Positions 20,326 to 31,880 of a stretch of DNA of 64,000 nt are shown here, piece after piece. Where the stretch lies: contig OY720345.1 of NCBI GenBank assembly GCA_963082975.1, positions 17,200,491 to 17,264,490 on the forward strand, in the 5' to 3' direction. The notes under the pieces are model-generated. The model made no database searches. It worked only from the letters and a program-made list of their open reading frames with translations, and had not been told where the DNA came from. Position 1 is the first letter of the stretch. Each line of letters starts with the position of its first letter. Origin of the DNA: Labia minor. Its lineage: Eukaryota; Arthropoda; Insecta; Dermaptera; Spongiphoridae. The position numbers and the translations under genes were made by a program.

Positions 20326-22086
20326 ATGGCTTTCCTCACTAGAGCACGTAAGGAGGATTTAATAGTTTTGGCTGATGAATTGGGCATTGAAATTAATAAT
20401 TCAATGAAAATTATTCAAATTAAAGATGCTATATTAGCACATGATGATTTTGATGATGAGATAGCTCAGGGTATCCTCAATTCTATTGTAGAACAGAGAG
20501 TTGAAAGGCTAGAGTTAGAAAAAATTAGACTTAACTCACCTCATCACAACCCTCCACCTGTAGGAGCCCCCTTTCCCCAAATAGATTTAGCCAATCGCCT
20601 CCCAAAACTTAATAAAAATGATGATATTAATTCATACTTAATGGTCTTTGAAAGACAGATGAATTTTTTTAAAATACCTCAAGAAAATTGGGTATCTTAT
20701 TTATCTACAACCCTCCCTTTAGACCTAGTAAGGTTGTTATATAGAGAATCGGATAAAAATTTAATGGATTTTAATTATATTAAAACCCTTTTGATGCAAA
20801 GATTTAAAATCACTAAAGAAAAGATGCGTCAATTATTTTACAACAGTAAAAAATGTCCCACTCACACGTGGACTGATTTCTATCATAGCTTATTGGTTCA
20901 TTTTGAATCATGGATAAAGGAATTGAATATCAATAACTTCGAGGCATTAAAGGATTTAATTATTACAAATCAATTAAAAACTCACGTGTCATCACAATGT
21001 CGTGAGCACTTTTTAGATGAATGGGAAACATTAAATAAGCCTCTTGAATTAATAAAAAAACTTGAAAATTATGACAACCTCCGAAATACGGATGGCAAAA
21101 TTGTAAATAAAGTAGCCCCCCGTGGTACTGATACCGTTTCTATGGAGAAACCTGTTAAAAATGTAAAAAAATGTTATGGATGTGGGAAAATAGGTACTAT
21201 TAAGCCCAAATGCACTGATTGCAATCCCCAATTAAAAACTAATAAAGTAGATCCTACTTTTAATTTTAGTAATACTATCAAAATATCTTCAAATGAACAA
21301 AAAGGATTTCTCCCTCTCCTCCCCATTCAAATAGGCGATGCCACGGGTACGGCATGTGCTGACTCTGGTGCCTCTCATTCCATAGGGAGTGAAAAATTAT
21401 ATAATATTTTAAAAAATAAAAATGTTACATTTTATAATAAATCAGTAACTATTAGTTTAGCTGATGGCTCTAGCCAAGAGCATCAAGTAGATTTAATTGA
21501 ATTACCTATAAATATTAAAAATAAAATAGTGCCCACCAGGCTGATGTTTTTTCAAAATCAAAAAATCCCGAGAACTTTATTGGGAAATGATTTTTTAAAA
21601 CAGGCAAGATTAATTATTGATCTTTGCTCTAACCAGTGGTATTTTAATAATGGAATGAAATTAAAATACCCCTTTGAGAAAGAGGAACCACTTATCGCCT
21701 CTGAACCTCACAAAATTAATTATTTATCGGATATTTTAAGTAATAACAAGATTTTAAACGTCTCTCAAAGGCAAAAATTGAATTCTCTATTGAACGAATG
21801 CAATAATATCTTTACTGCAGGGGGAGAGCCTACACCTTTTGGTGAGCACATAAATGGACAGGTGATTTACAATGACAACTTCGTCCCAGAAATCACCCCT
21901 TATCTAAAGAGATTCGGAAATAATTTGAAATTTATAAATGAAAGAATCGAATCTAAGCAATTAAAAAATAAGAATTGCAATGATAAAAATCTTCAACAAT
22001 TGTCATTTCCTATACAAACTTGCTCTTGGTATAGGAGATATATTCCTAAAAAGAGAGGTCGACCTCGAAAGGGTGACTCTAATTAA
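20326..22086 (+). CDS. Gag-protease protein of the inner Gypsy element
   Basis: 586 codons starting MAFLTRARKEDLIVLADELG, a helical opening like SCAN-related gags of arthropod Gypsy elements. The capsid-like region is about residues 85-265 (FERQMNFFKIPQENW). A single knuckle-like CYGCGKIG motif follows near residue 285. The protease has ADSGASHSI near residue 346. A short C-terminal tail is basic (KKRGRPRKG). No polymerase domains were found. It is part of a non-autonomous element. Confidence 0.8.
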   Translation: MAFLTRARKEDLIVLADELGIEINNSMKIIQIKDAILAHDDFDDEIAQGILNSIVEQRVERLELEKIRLNSPHHNPPPVGAPFPQIDLANRLPKLNKNDDINSYLMVFERQMNFFKIPQENWVSYLSTTLPLDLVRLLYRESDKNLMDFNYIKTLLMQRFKITKEKMRQLFYNSKKCPTHTWTDFYHSLLVHFESWIKELNINNFEALKDLIITNQLKTHVSSQCREHFLDEWETLNKPLELIKKLENYDNLRNTDGKIVNKVAPRGTDTVSMEKPVKNVKKCYGCGKIGTIKPKCTDCNPQLKTNKVDPTFNFSNTIKISSNEQKGFLPLLPIQIGDATGTACADSGASHSIGSEKLYNILKNKNVTFYNKSVTISLADGSSQEHQVDLIELPINIKNKIVPTRLMFFQNQKIPRTLLGNDFLKQARLIIDLCSNQWYFNNGMKLKYPFEKEEPLIASEPHKINYLSDILSNNKILNVSQRQKLNSLLNECNNIFTAGGEPTPFGEHINGQVIYNDNFVPEITPYLKRFGNNLKFINERIESKQLKNKNCNDKNLQQLSFPIQTCSWYRRYIPKKRGRPRKGDSN

Positions 22087-22363
22087 TTATTAAAAACTAT
22101 TGTATATTTTTCTTTGATTTTTGTGAATTTTTTATATTATTAATTGTTTAATTAAGTATTAAGATTATTATGTGTTTTTCTTAAATTTTTGTGAACTTAT
22201 GTATTATCCATTTTTTTTTAGTTAAGTATTATATTAAGAATTATTATATCTTTGTCTTTAATCTTTATGAATTTTTTTTTTGTTGTATTATAAATATTGT
22301 TTTTCGCTTTTCTCTTTTTCTGACTCCTTCGTTGGGACTTCTTCAGGAGTCAGAGGGGGAGGA

Positions 22364-23154
22364 TGTAACGGATGTATATTTATTATATATATATATGACA
22401 AAGTCACCCCAGGCGCTGTTGCATGACTGAATGGCAACGTCTAGGGAATTCCGACGACGGTTGGTGACTTGGACTTATATAGACAGTCGGTTACCAGCGT
22501 TCTTTGTGTAAAGACGTGTTATCTTGTCTCCACGTTCTTTGCATAAAGACGTGTTTTGATGATCCTCCATGCTGGATGGATCTTTTGTGACTCCCATGGT
22601 GGAGAAATTATATTATAGTATGATCTCCACGTTCTTTGTGTAAAGACGTGTTTTGATGATCCTCCATGTTGGATGGATCCTTTGTGACTCCCATGGTGGA
22701 GAAGTAATATAATATTTCTTATAATTATACATTTTCTTTGACTCCCATGGTGGAGAAGTAATATAATATTTCTTATAATTATACATTTTCTTTTAAACAA
22801 CCGTTTTTCAATTTAACTTAAACTACATCCTTATTGACCAGTCTCATTAAAATCTGCTTTACCTCTGAGTATAGCATGGCGCCCATTTAACCTTCATCTC
22901 CGCTGGACCACTGGAGGAAAGGCAGGTTGTTCTCTGCAGCTGCGGGTAATATTTTCCCCCTTTAAGAAGATATCCACCTGTTTACCTGTGGAGACCTTAA
23001 ACTCCTTTTTTCCCTCTCCACATAAGATCCATTTTTCCCTCTCCCATTTCCCCTCTTCTCTCTTCTATCACATATTTCCCTCCCTTCTCTCCCCCTTCTT
23101 CCATCCTCCTTGTAAGGGGCCTGTTGGCATCCACTGTGGGCCTCCCCCCTTACA
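22364..23154 (+). repeat. Inner Gypsy 3' LTR
   Basis: 791 bp, apparently identical to 18993-19783. The outer element resumes at 23155. Confidence 0.92.
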
Positions 23155-24212
23155 ATTTTAAATTTTCAAATCAAATTACTAAAATTCCTTGTCAAAATCA
23201 AACAGTCTCAGTTCCATCTCAAGTCTTGTCTAATGTCCAGTATGTCTCCTTTGCCATCCTTAAATTTTCTTATAGTAAGCCATTTGATAAGTTAAATCAG
23301 TCCATTCTAACTTGTGAATATAATGATGAATTGAATTTATTATTATCTGAATTTAATGATATTTTTTCAAATCGACCTGGACTCACAAAGGGTTATGTTC
23401 GTGAGATTAAATTAAGGGATAATACTCCTCACCAACTTTATCAGAATCCCATTGACCTTTGTAATAGGGAAGCATTAAATACTCTTACTAATAAATATCT
23501 TGAATGGGGAGTAATTGAGAGATCTCAGTCTCAGGATGTGAATCCGATTCGTGTAGTGGCAAAGCAGAACGGTCCAATTAGAATATGTTTAGAGGCGGAA
23601 AAAATAAAGAAAAAATCCCTATCCGATTATGAAATTACACCTCCACCAGACGAATTATTATTTATGAAGGAACAACCATATGTCTTATCCACTTTAGACC
23701 TAACCAAATCCTATTGGCAAATTAGTTTATTATTCTCTTCAAAGTTTAGTCTTGTACTTAATATTTTTATGTGGTTATTTTTAAATTTGTTATTGTTTAA
23801 TAATGTACTGTGCATGAGAGATGGAATCACTGAATTACCCCGTTTTGTCATTCCTCCATCAGTTCAAAATTTTATTGTTAATTGCTTTCACTTTAATTAT
23901 GATCATTATGGCATAGTTAAAACAAAATGGATAATCGGTAAAGAATTCTTTTGGAAAAATTTAATTAAAACTGTTAAATCTGTATCAAGTCTGTCTACTG
24001 TTAGTTTTAAAAAAGGTGTTATGTCACAATGTTTAAAGGCAACCGTCAAAGAAAAAAATATAGATAAGTATGTCCCGTCTCATATAGGAAATTGTGAATT
24101 AAATAAAAGTCTGTCTTATAAAAAATTTTTCTTGTTTAATAATGTCCTGTTCATGAGATATAAAATAACTAAATCATACCGTCTTGTCGTTTCAGCCCAT
24201 ATCAAAATTTAA
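23155..24212 (+). pseudogene. Pol remnants of the outer Gypsy element
   Basis: The frame includes the region before reverse transcriptase (LLSEFNDIFSNRPGLTKGYV), early reverse transcriptase (YVLSTLDLTKSYWQISL) and an integrase zinc-domain-like part (FHFNYDHYGIVKTKW). The set of domains is incomplete. It is part of a broken element. Confidence 0.7.
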
Positions 24213-25670
24213 TAGACAATTTCTTTCCTTTTAGTTATGTTCACTATGTAAAAAAGTAAAAAAGTAAAACAAAATGATGAAAATTATATTATAAAAATTT
24301 AATAAAAGCTGATAAGTCTGGCTTAAGTAACTGTTTTGTCTGTCCACGAAATAAGAATCCACAGAAGTATAAATATCAGGGTCTTTTCCATGTGTCAAAG
24401 GAATTTTTAAACCAAATTTCCCACCACTAACAGAATATTAGGGAAATTTAACCGTAGACTTTTAAAATTGATTCACGAATAGATTTTATGTTTTTTTCTC
24501 TCTAAATAAAAAAAAATGAAACATTGAAGTATGAAGATAGAAGGGTGTGCGAAAATGTTTAGTGAAGAGTAATTAATGATTATTGATTCTTTATGTGTTA
24601 GGGATATTGTTAGGGAAAATAGGAAATAATTGTAAGAAGAATAAATATGAAAAAATGGTAAAGAAATGGAATTATAAGTAAATTGTTAAGAGAGATTAGT
24701 AAATTTTTAGATATATTTTATTTTTTATTTTTTTATATATAAAGAAAAAATGTTAAAAAATTATAATTGAACTGAATAAAAGTCAAATGTCCTTTAATCG
24801 TAATATTTCTCAGTGGATCATGAGTTGCGGGTGTTGATGTTGTTGGCATGAATATCTATAGAGAGAAAAGATTTGAGTTTGTTTTAAAAATTGATTTTTT
24901 GAATTTTAAATGAAATTGGAGTCTCTAGCTGTTTTGGTCATTGTCTGTGGGAGAATGGTGAAGTTCATTGGAGAAGGGCCTGTCCGTTTAGAAAAAGGGT
25001 AAAAGAAAGAAATAATTGTTGAGTTTAAAAAAAAAAAATTTTAAAATAATTATTATAATAATCATTTTTATAAAAATGTAAAAAATGATGTAAGAGTAAT
25101 GTTATTGAGATGAATCTTTTTAAATCTGAATTTTGTTTTCTTGTTTTCAATTCATATTATAATACGAAGGAATATTTTGTTAACTTTTAAAAGAAAAGTC
25201 TTACTAAGTAGGGTTCATTAATAAATCAAATAATTTATTATAAAATTTAATATGGGAATGTCAATTGTTTAAAATCACTAATAGAAATTTATATTATTAT
25301 AATAAGATTAAATAAATTGTTTTATTGTTAATTTCTGGATAATTCAAAAAAACGAATTATAAAATTGTAAAATTTCTGTTTTTTTAAATAACATTCAAAT
25401 AAGTGTTATCTATAAATATTGTAAATAAAAAAAATTGTAAATATTTAGTTTTAAGTATAAATCCAAAAATTAGAATAAGAATAGTGTTTAAGGGTTATGT
25501 TGAACATTTTAAAACTTTAGACTAATAAATTTAAAAAAAAAAAACCCTAGTGAAAAGTGAACAAGTGTGAGTGTGAGGTGTGTTTTGTTTTTAAAAAAAA
25601 AATATTTTTTTTGTAGACTAAAATTTTTTTTAAAAAAAAAAAAATATTTTTTTTAAGCCAACAAGGGGGA
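24213..25670 (+). other. 3' part of the outer Gypsy element, no coding domain seen
   Basis: AT-rich sequence with A and T runs; no supportable frame. It ends at the purine tract. Confidence 0.5.
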
Positions 25671-26402
25671 TGTAGTGAAATTTTAGTGATAGCAATTCTG
25701 GAGAAGTTTATTTTTAGAAATTTTCCTGTGAAATGAAATAAAAATGGAATATTCTCTAGAATTGGCTTAAATTAATATGAAACCCCAAAAAAATCAAAAT
25801 TCCAACGAAGTCCTATTAAGCCGGGGTCAAGAATCAAATCCTCCCCGACTCGGAGCCGAACTAGAACACTCGATTGGCTGAGAGCCTGGAGAACCATAAA
25901 AGTTATGTGGAGGGAGAAGAGCAGCCGGTCGAGGAGGAAAGGTTGAGCGAAGGACTTAGAAAGAGGAATGAAAAGTGTGCGGATGAGAAAAATTTGGAGA
26001 AGAAAGAGAAACAGCGTGTTCGTCCGCCATATTAAAAGAAAAACAACATCCAGCGAGAGAAACCATTCCTCCAGGGAGAAACAAATCGACAACATTGCCG
26101 ACCATCAGCTGGGATTTGTTGGAACCCCGCATCTCCCGTGCAAGAATCCACCTGTTCGAGTTACGGGATCTTCGTTGGTTTCTCTAACCTCCTCAATATC
26201 TAAAGAACTTCAGCCTGAAGCTGGTTTTACTATTCCAAAGTGCTACCATTACACCCTTATTGCGACCATTTTTTACACCCTTCTTTAATCCTTCAAACCT
26301 TTTTTTTTATATATATTAAATTTAAATAAAATGTTCAACATTTTGATTTTATAAAATTTTATTATTTTCTCTTTTACCTTACTGCCCCAAAATAACACTT
26401 CA
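25671..26402 (+). repeat. Outer Gypsy 3' LTR
   Basis: A 732-bp copy of 15110-15841, directly after the purine tract ACAAGGGGGA. Confidence 0.92.
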
Positions 26403-26935
26403 ATATATATTTTAATAAAAATAAATATTTTTAATTTTATTTCGAAATTAAATAATGAATTTTAAAATATTTTAAATATAAAATTTCGAAATTAAATAAT
26501 GAATTTTAAAATATTTTAAATATAAAAAAATGTTAATACAATATCATTTAAAAAAAGCGGGATTAATAAATATATATATATATTTTATTAAAAATAAATA
26601 TTTTTAATTTTATTTCGAAATTAAATAATGAATTTTAAAATATTTTAAATATAAAAAAAATATTAATACAAAATTAAAAAAAGGCGGGATTAAAATTTCA
26701 AAATGGATGCCATTTACGTCACCCATATATAATTTTCAATTAAGAAATTAATAATGAAGCTGTAAGTTTCAAGAGATGTGATCAATAAAACTCAATTTTT
26801 CTTTATAAATACTATATCTAGTGTGAATTTGAAAAAAATCGTTAGAGCGGTTTTTGAGAACCAATGGTTATAGATAAATATATAGATATATAGATACAAT
26901 TTTAGCTAGCATAATAAGATAAGATAAGATATACA
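26403..26935 (+). repeat. Direct repeats and dispersed repeat B
   Basis: TTTCGAAATTAAATAATGAA with the following ATTTTAAAATATTTTAAAT appears three times (26430-26660). A repeat B copy follows from about 26700 (GATGTGATCAATAAAACTCA, AAAATCGTTAGAGCGGTTTT). Confidence 0.5.
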
Positions 26936-26939
26936 TGTC

Positions 26940-27165
26940 AAATTATCGCCACCAGCGCCTCTATGAGCTAGTATGGTAACTAAACTATTTTTAATTAATT
27001 AGCATTTCCTGGACACACCTTACCAATTAGCGGTTTTCTAAAGGAAGTCTGACATGCCCTGAGACCTACTGAATATACATAAAAAATTTCATAAGAATCG
27101 GTCAAGTCGTTTCGGAGGAGTATGATTTCAAAGTTTTGTGACACGAGAATTTTATATATAAGATA
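26940..27165 (-). mobile_element. Helitron-like 5' terminal block
   Basis: The minus strand reads TCTTATATATAAAATTCTCG, then CATACTCCTCCGAAACGACT and CCGATTCTTATGAAATTTTT. This block is common at arthropod Helitron-type 5' ends. The related sequence at 46660-46780 is in the same orientation (minus). Confidence 0.45.
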
Positions 27166-27489
27166 ATATAATTGGAAATTAATTTGTTTGTCGGTTCTAT
27201 GCCTGGCCATAGCTCATTTTTTTTGTTGTGTTTAGAATCTTTTAAATAGATACTGGGAGATTTTGAGGGATAGTACAACTCCGATGATCCAATCACACAC
27301 ATGAAAGTTAAATAATTAATTTGAGTGTTGATAAGTACTCCAAATAAATTTATTATAACAAAAATTCTAAAAGATATATTTGGTAAAATAATGATTTATT
27401 TACAATAAAATATTATTATTATTTATAACCAATGCTAAAATATATTTCTAAACAAACACCAAAAAAGTGTTTCCCAACCAAGGTTTTTG

Positions 27490-28255
27490 GAAATTTTCCA
27501 ATTATCACTAACTAAAAAAAATTGTGTACACCTTCATCACTGTGATTGCTTTTTCCAACCAGTAGATGGCGAAAACCTGAATTAAAGGTATAATCAATTT
27601 TAATTTAAATAAATAAACTGTATTATATATACATATATTTAATATTACACAATTTTTTTTAGTTAGTGATAATTGCAGGGCCGTCTTAAGGAATTCGGCG
27701 CCCATGGGGTACTAAAAATAATGCTCCCTTCTTCCTAAGAAAATACAAAGAATGGCAAATGGGAGTCGGAAAAGTTATACAAAACAAAAGTGTCAGAACT
27801 AGAAAAAAACTATTTGTTACTTATATAATAAACTGTTATCTTTATTGTAACTTTTCTTTAAAGTCACTTATTTAAAAGATGGGTATAAATGTTTACCCAG
27901 ATTTGAGGGGATTATCTCAATAATGACAGTCCGATCAGTTTTTAGTCTAATCCTTAGAACTTGATCGGAACTATTATATGATTAACTCCAGTGCGACTGA
28001 AACAAAAGTACGATCGGTAGGGTGGGGTTTCGCGTTGCCCTTCTCTATCTATCGTTTTTCAGCACATTTGAAAGAAATAAAAATCAGTTTAATATTTTAA
28101 ATAGTGTTTTAATTTAAAAATAAGTAAAAACTAATAAAATGAAAAATAAATTTTTAGTAAATAAAAAATTGCCGCCTCAAAAGGCTTGCGCCCTGGGGCT
28201 ATAGCCCATTTAGCCCTGTGGTTAGGGCGGCACTGGATAATTGGAAAATTTGAAG
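27490..28255. mobile_element. MITE with about 37-bp terminal inverted repeats, split by a hAT element
   Basis: Left arm: AAATTTTCCAATTATCACTA and onward through ACTAAAAAAAATTGTGT. The right arm is its complement (ACACAATTTTTTTTAGTTAG, TGATAATTGGAAAATTT). A hAT element at 27676-28235 interrupts the right arm. The core is only about 140 bp. The family is not recognised. Confidence 0.6.
27676..28235. mobile_element. Non-autonomous hAT element, 560 bp
   Basis: Ends are CAGGGCCGTCTTAAG on the left and GGTTAGGGCGGCACTG on the right, whose complement is CAGTGCCGCCCTAACC. They are flanked by a perfect 8-bp duplication GATAATTG (27668-27675 and 28236-28243). TIR style and 8-bp duplications define hAT. 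No transposase frame is left. Confidence 0.85.
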
Positions 28256-28670
28256 CATGACTAAAAAACTAAACAAGGATCCAGCTGGGTGGGTTAATTG
28301 ACTGTGAGATGGGCTTGCCGAATGTTAATGTGTAATCAAACAAGAAATCACAGACTAAATGGAGCAAACGTTTTTCGTTGTATATGAACCAATTCATCCA
28401 TGAACTTTGTCAGGCTTATAGAAAAATAATTTTATTCTATTTAGTCTATGAGAAAAACGTTATTATATATTATATAAAATATTTTTTATATTTATATTAT
28501 TTAAAAAAAATTACAGACCTTAGGTGCCTAGGTTGCTATTAGGCCTTAGTCTGACCCTGATATCATGTTATTTCGAATAATTTATTAACAACAAATCTCT
28601 CATTTGCTATTATAAAAACATAAAATTCTTAACTATTTGAAATTTTTTATTTAATATTTTAATGATGAAT
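28256..28670. other. Gene-free stretch
   Basis: Nothing recognisable apart from a short repeat-like CCTTAGGTGCCTAGG near 28519. Confidence 0.4.
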
Positions 28671-29086
28671 GAATAATTATCCTATGGTTTTGATGAGAAT
28701 AGTTAGATATTAAATAATAAAAGTTTCTTTTATTTAAATAAAACTTGATTATCCCACCAATTGAGGTTTGTGAAATCTACTTGATGAGACAGACTGAGAC
28801 CACTGAGACCATGAGACGGACTGTTTTCGATGAATAAACGAAGCACAGCGGCAAAGGAGAAGGTGCCCTCTACTGCCGAAATAAATAGTCATGGTCTGTG
28901 AATAAAACATTAAAAAATGTGTCAATTTGATGAAAATCTAATGAAAATATTCAAACAATAATAATTTTTATCTCGAAAAATTCGAAAAATATCCTATATT
29001 GCCTAAGGAAAAAGTTTATTTAAATTAATCAAGGAATCTACTGGTAAAGTTTCATCCATATCCATGAAGCTTTTGAATAATTGAAA
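28671..29086 (+). promoter_or_regulatory. ZNF-2 promoter and 5' UTR region (uninterrupted paralogue)
   Basis: This is a continuous version of the sequence that BEL splits at ZNF-1. It contains the shared core GTGCCCTCTACTGCCGAAAT (about 28866-28885). It has its own small expansion of GAGAC repeats near 28790-28815. No TATA box is obvious. Confidence 0.5.
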
Positions 29087-30854
29087 ATGGATCTTTATTC
29101 AGAAGTAGGCAGAAAATATCCAATACATATAGGTAATTTTTATTATGTTATTTCATCTAAAGTAATGTTAATTGTCACTAAAATTATTTATAATGATAAT
29201 ATTCCTTAAATTGAATTATAAAATAGATAGATATATAAAAATATAATGATTTGAAATAACGAAAACAATTCTTTTTTTAGGTCCTCTATATTCTTGTATA
29301 TATTGTCTAACCAATTTTATAAGTGAGGAGTTTTTATCTAAACATCTAAAAAAATGTTTTCATAAAAAAATATTTTCAATTTTAAAAAATGATGTAAAAT
29401 TCAAAAAGGATACAGAGAAATATTTAGACGAAAAATTTGAACAAGATACTGATTCAAACTTTAAAGAAGACAGGCATTTTCAATGTAGTAATTTTAAAAA
29501 GAAGATTAATCATATATCTCATTTAACTCCGCATTTATTAAATTTTAAAGGTGAAAAGCATTTAGAATGTAATTATTGTAAAAAGAAATTTACTCGAAAA
29601 TCACATTTAGATACACATTTATTAATTCACACAGGTGAAAAACCTTTTGAATGTAATTATTGCAAAAAGAAATTTAATCAGAAAGCAACTTTAAAAACAC
29701 ATTTATTAATTCATAAAGGAGAAAAACCTTTTGAATGTAATTATTGTAAAAAGAAATTTAATCAGAAGTCAATTTTAGATAAACATTTATTAATTCATAC
29801 AGATGAAAAACCTTTTGAATGTAATTATTGTAAAAAGAAATTTATTTCGAAATCAATTTTAGATAAACATTTATTAATCCATACAGGAGAAAAACCTTTT
29901 GAACATTTATTAATTCACACAGGTGAAAAACCTTTTGAATGTAATTATTGCAAAAAGAAATTTAATCATAAATCAACTTTAAAAACACATTTATTAATTC
30001 ATACAGGAGAAAAACCTTTTGAATGTAATTATTGTAAAAAGAAATTTAATCGAAAGTCAATTTTAGATAAACATTTATTAATCCATACAGGAGAAAAAGC
30101 TTTTGAATGTAATTATTGTGAAATGAAATTTAATCGGAAATCTACTTTAAATAGTCATTTATTAATCCATACAGGAGAAAAAGCTTTTGAATGTAATTAT
30201 TGTGAAATGAAATTTAATCGGAAATCTACTTTAAATAGTCATTTACTAAATCATACAGGTGAAAAGACTTTTCAATGTAATTATTGTGAAAAAAAATTTA
30301 CTCGTAAATCACATTTAAATAGACATTTATTAATTCATACAGGAGAAAAACCTTTTGAATGTAATTATTGTGAAAAAAAATTTACTCGTAAATCACATTT
30401 AAATACACATTTATTAATTCATACAGGAGAAAAACCTTTTGAATGTAATTATTGTAAAAAGAAATTTAATCTGAAATCAATTTTAAAAACACATATATTA
30501 ATTCATACAGGTGAAAAGAATTTTCAATGTAATTATTGTGAAAAAAAATTTACTCGTAAATCACATTTAAATACACATTTAATAAATCATACAGGTGAAA
30601 AGCCTTTTGAATGTAATTATTGTGAAAAGAAATTTAATCTGAAATCTCATTTAAATTCTCATTTATTAATTCATACAGGTGAAAAGCCTTTTGAATGTAA
30701 TTATTGTAAAAAGAAATTTAATCAAACATCACATTTAAAGAAACATTTATTAATTCATACAGGAGAAAAACCTTTTGAATGTAATTATTGTGAAAAGAAA
30801 TTTAATCGGAAATCAACTTTAAATACACATATATTAATTCATACAGATAAATAG
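29087..30854 (+). CDS. C2H2 zinc-finger protein ZNF-2, two exons, 539 aa
   Basis: This is a paralogue of ZNF-1. Exon 1 is 29087-29132, encoding MDLYSEVGRKYPIHI with one extra codon. The intron is 29133-29280 (phase 1, GT to TTTTTTTAG). Exon 2 is 29281-30854. The spliced length of 1620 nt is 540 codons including the TAG stop. The N-terminus carries the atypical CIYC finger, the DVKFKKDTEKYLDEKFEQD linker region and a degenerate FQCSNFKKK finger, as in ZNF-1. Fifteen full fingers follow. Between full fingers four and five there is a half-finger (around 29901-29938) that has the HLLIH end but no CxxC start, a scar of an in-frame exchange between repeats. An ATG at 30123 lies inside a finger and is not the start. 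The promoter matches ZNF-1, while the last finger and 3' tail match ZNF-3 and ZNF-4. It is probably nuclear; its DNA target is unknown. Confidence 0.85.
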
Positions 30855-31880
30855 CCTTTTGAATGTAATTATTGTATAAAGAAAATCTCCTTTAAGTAAA
30901 CATTTATTAATTCATAATTTTTGAAAAAAAGGCTTAATAGTACTGACTAAAAATTATTTTTGTTTCTTTCTTTGATTAATGTTATTTACTTTATATGTTA
31001 AATTCAATAAAAATCTTATTTTTTAACTGAATATTAATAATAATTATTGTATTTCGACCATTGATTAAACCTTATTATCTTAATCCCTTTATATTTCTCA
31101 CTCCTGTGATAAACAAATAATAATAAATTAAAAAAATTTATAATAATAATAAATAAATAAATTGTATATATGTATGCGTCTGTGTATGTGTAAAATATAA
31201 GGTAAACCTACCAGTGGTGGACCACCCGGCCAGTAATGGATCATTTGATTGATTTTTGATAAACTACAATAATTTCAAATTAAACTCGAGATATTGATAA
31301 ATATCAAGAACAACCTCTTCCGGATTGTTTAACAATGAAACAGAGACCAGTTGCTGCATTTATATTATAATGATTTTTTTTTGTAATTGGGAGTTTTGGC
31401 AGGGTGAAAAGGGATGAAAAAGAAATAATGGTCTAATATGGTAGACTTTGAATCGGCGTGCACTGACCTGGAGATTTGGACTACAAAAAAAGAAAAAGAT
31501 TAAATTTATCATTAAAAAAAATAAACAGATTTATTATATTTGATATTTAAATATAAATTTTTAAATCCTTTAGAGATTTAGATTTTAAGATTTTAAATTA
31601 CATAATGACATACAGTATTTTTTTGATATTTTAAATTAAAAAAAATATAGACAGATCATTTATAAAAATTATAAAAAACTAATATTTGTTGGAAAACTAT
31701 TTTTTTTATTAAAACTATAGCCGGTCCTTTCTCTCTTCCAAAATCTCCTCCTGAAAAGTCCGTCTTCACTCGACGCTAACCCACGAACGAATGTCCTTGT
31801 CTGACTTTTTTTCACAACTAGTCCCTTCAGGGGAAACCTCTTAGAATAATCCTTTCCTTTGAAAAGACATTTATATTTAA
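30855..31880 (+). repeat. ZNF-2 downstream segment, duplicated after ZNF-4
   Basis: Positions 30855-31880 and 50357-51380 are near-identical over about 1 kb. Shared marks are a former finger just after the stop (TTTTGAATGTAATTATTG), the poly(A) signal, GGTGGACCACCCGGCCAGTA and CCGGTCCTTTCTCTCTTCC. Shorter versions follow ZNF-6 (to 55366) and ZNF-7 (to 59345). No gene lies within it. Confidence 0.75.
31006..31011 (+). terminator. ZNF-2 poly(A) signal AATAAA
   Basis: AATAAA lies about 150 bp after the stop codon in the shared tail AATTCAATAAAAATC. The same signal follows ZNF-3 (37320), ZNF-4 (50508), ZNF-6 (55238) and the ZNF-7 fragment (59098). The position is conserved in all copies. Confidence 0.55.

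Larger units (their letters stand above)
18993..23154 (+). mobile_element. Non-autonomous Gypsy element nested in the outer one
   Basis: 791-bp LTRs at 18993-19783 and 22364-23154 (TGTAACGG to CTTACA) appear identical by eye; a 4-bp target duplication ATTT flanks the element. The purine tract AGAGGGGGAGGA precedes the right LTR, and primer-binding-site-like copies follow the left one. The interior carries gag plus protease (20326-22086), but no reverse transcriptase, RNase H or integrase was recognised, so it would depend on another element's enzymes. Very recent by its LTRs, and younger than the outer element it sits in. Confidence 0.92.
15110..26402 (+). mobile_element. Ty3/Gypsy LTR retrotransposon, broken, hosting a nested element
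   Basis: 732-bp LTRs at 15110-15841 and 25671-26402 start TGTAGTG, end ACACTTCA and differ at about one base, so the insertion is young. The target duplication is ATAT (AT-rich, so not decisive). The primer-binding site is TGGAAGTCCCCACCGAGAT, right after the first LTR; the purine tract ACAAGGGGGA is just before the second. Parts are gag (16628-18604), protease (about 18700-18990), and pieces of reverse transcriptase and integrase zinc domain (23155-24210). Another Gypsy element occupies 18993-23154. It is broken (several breaks); pol is incomplete. Confidence 0.92.
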
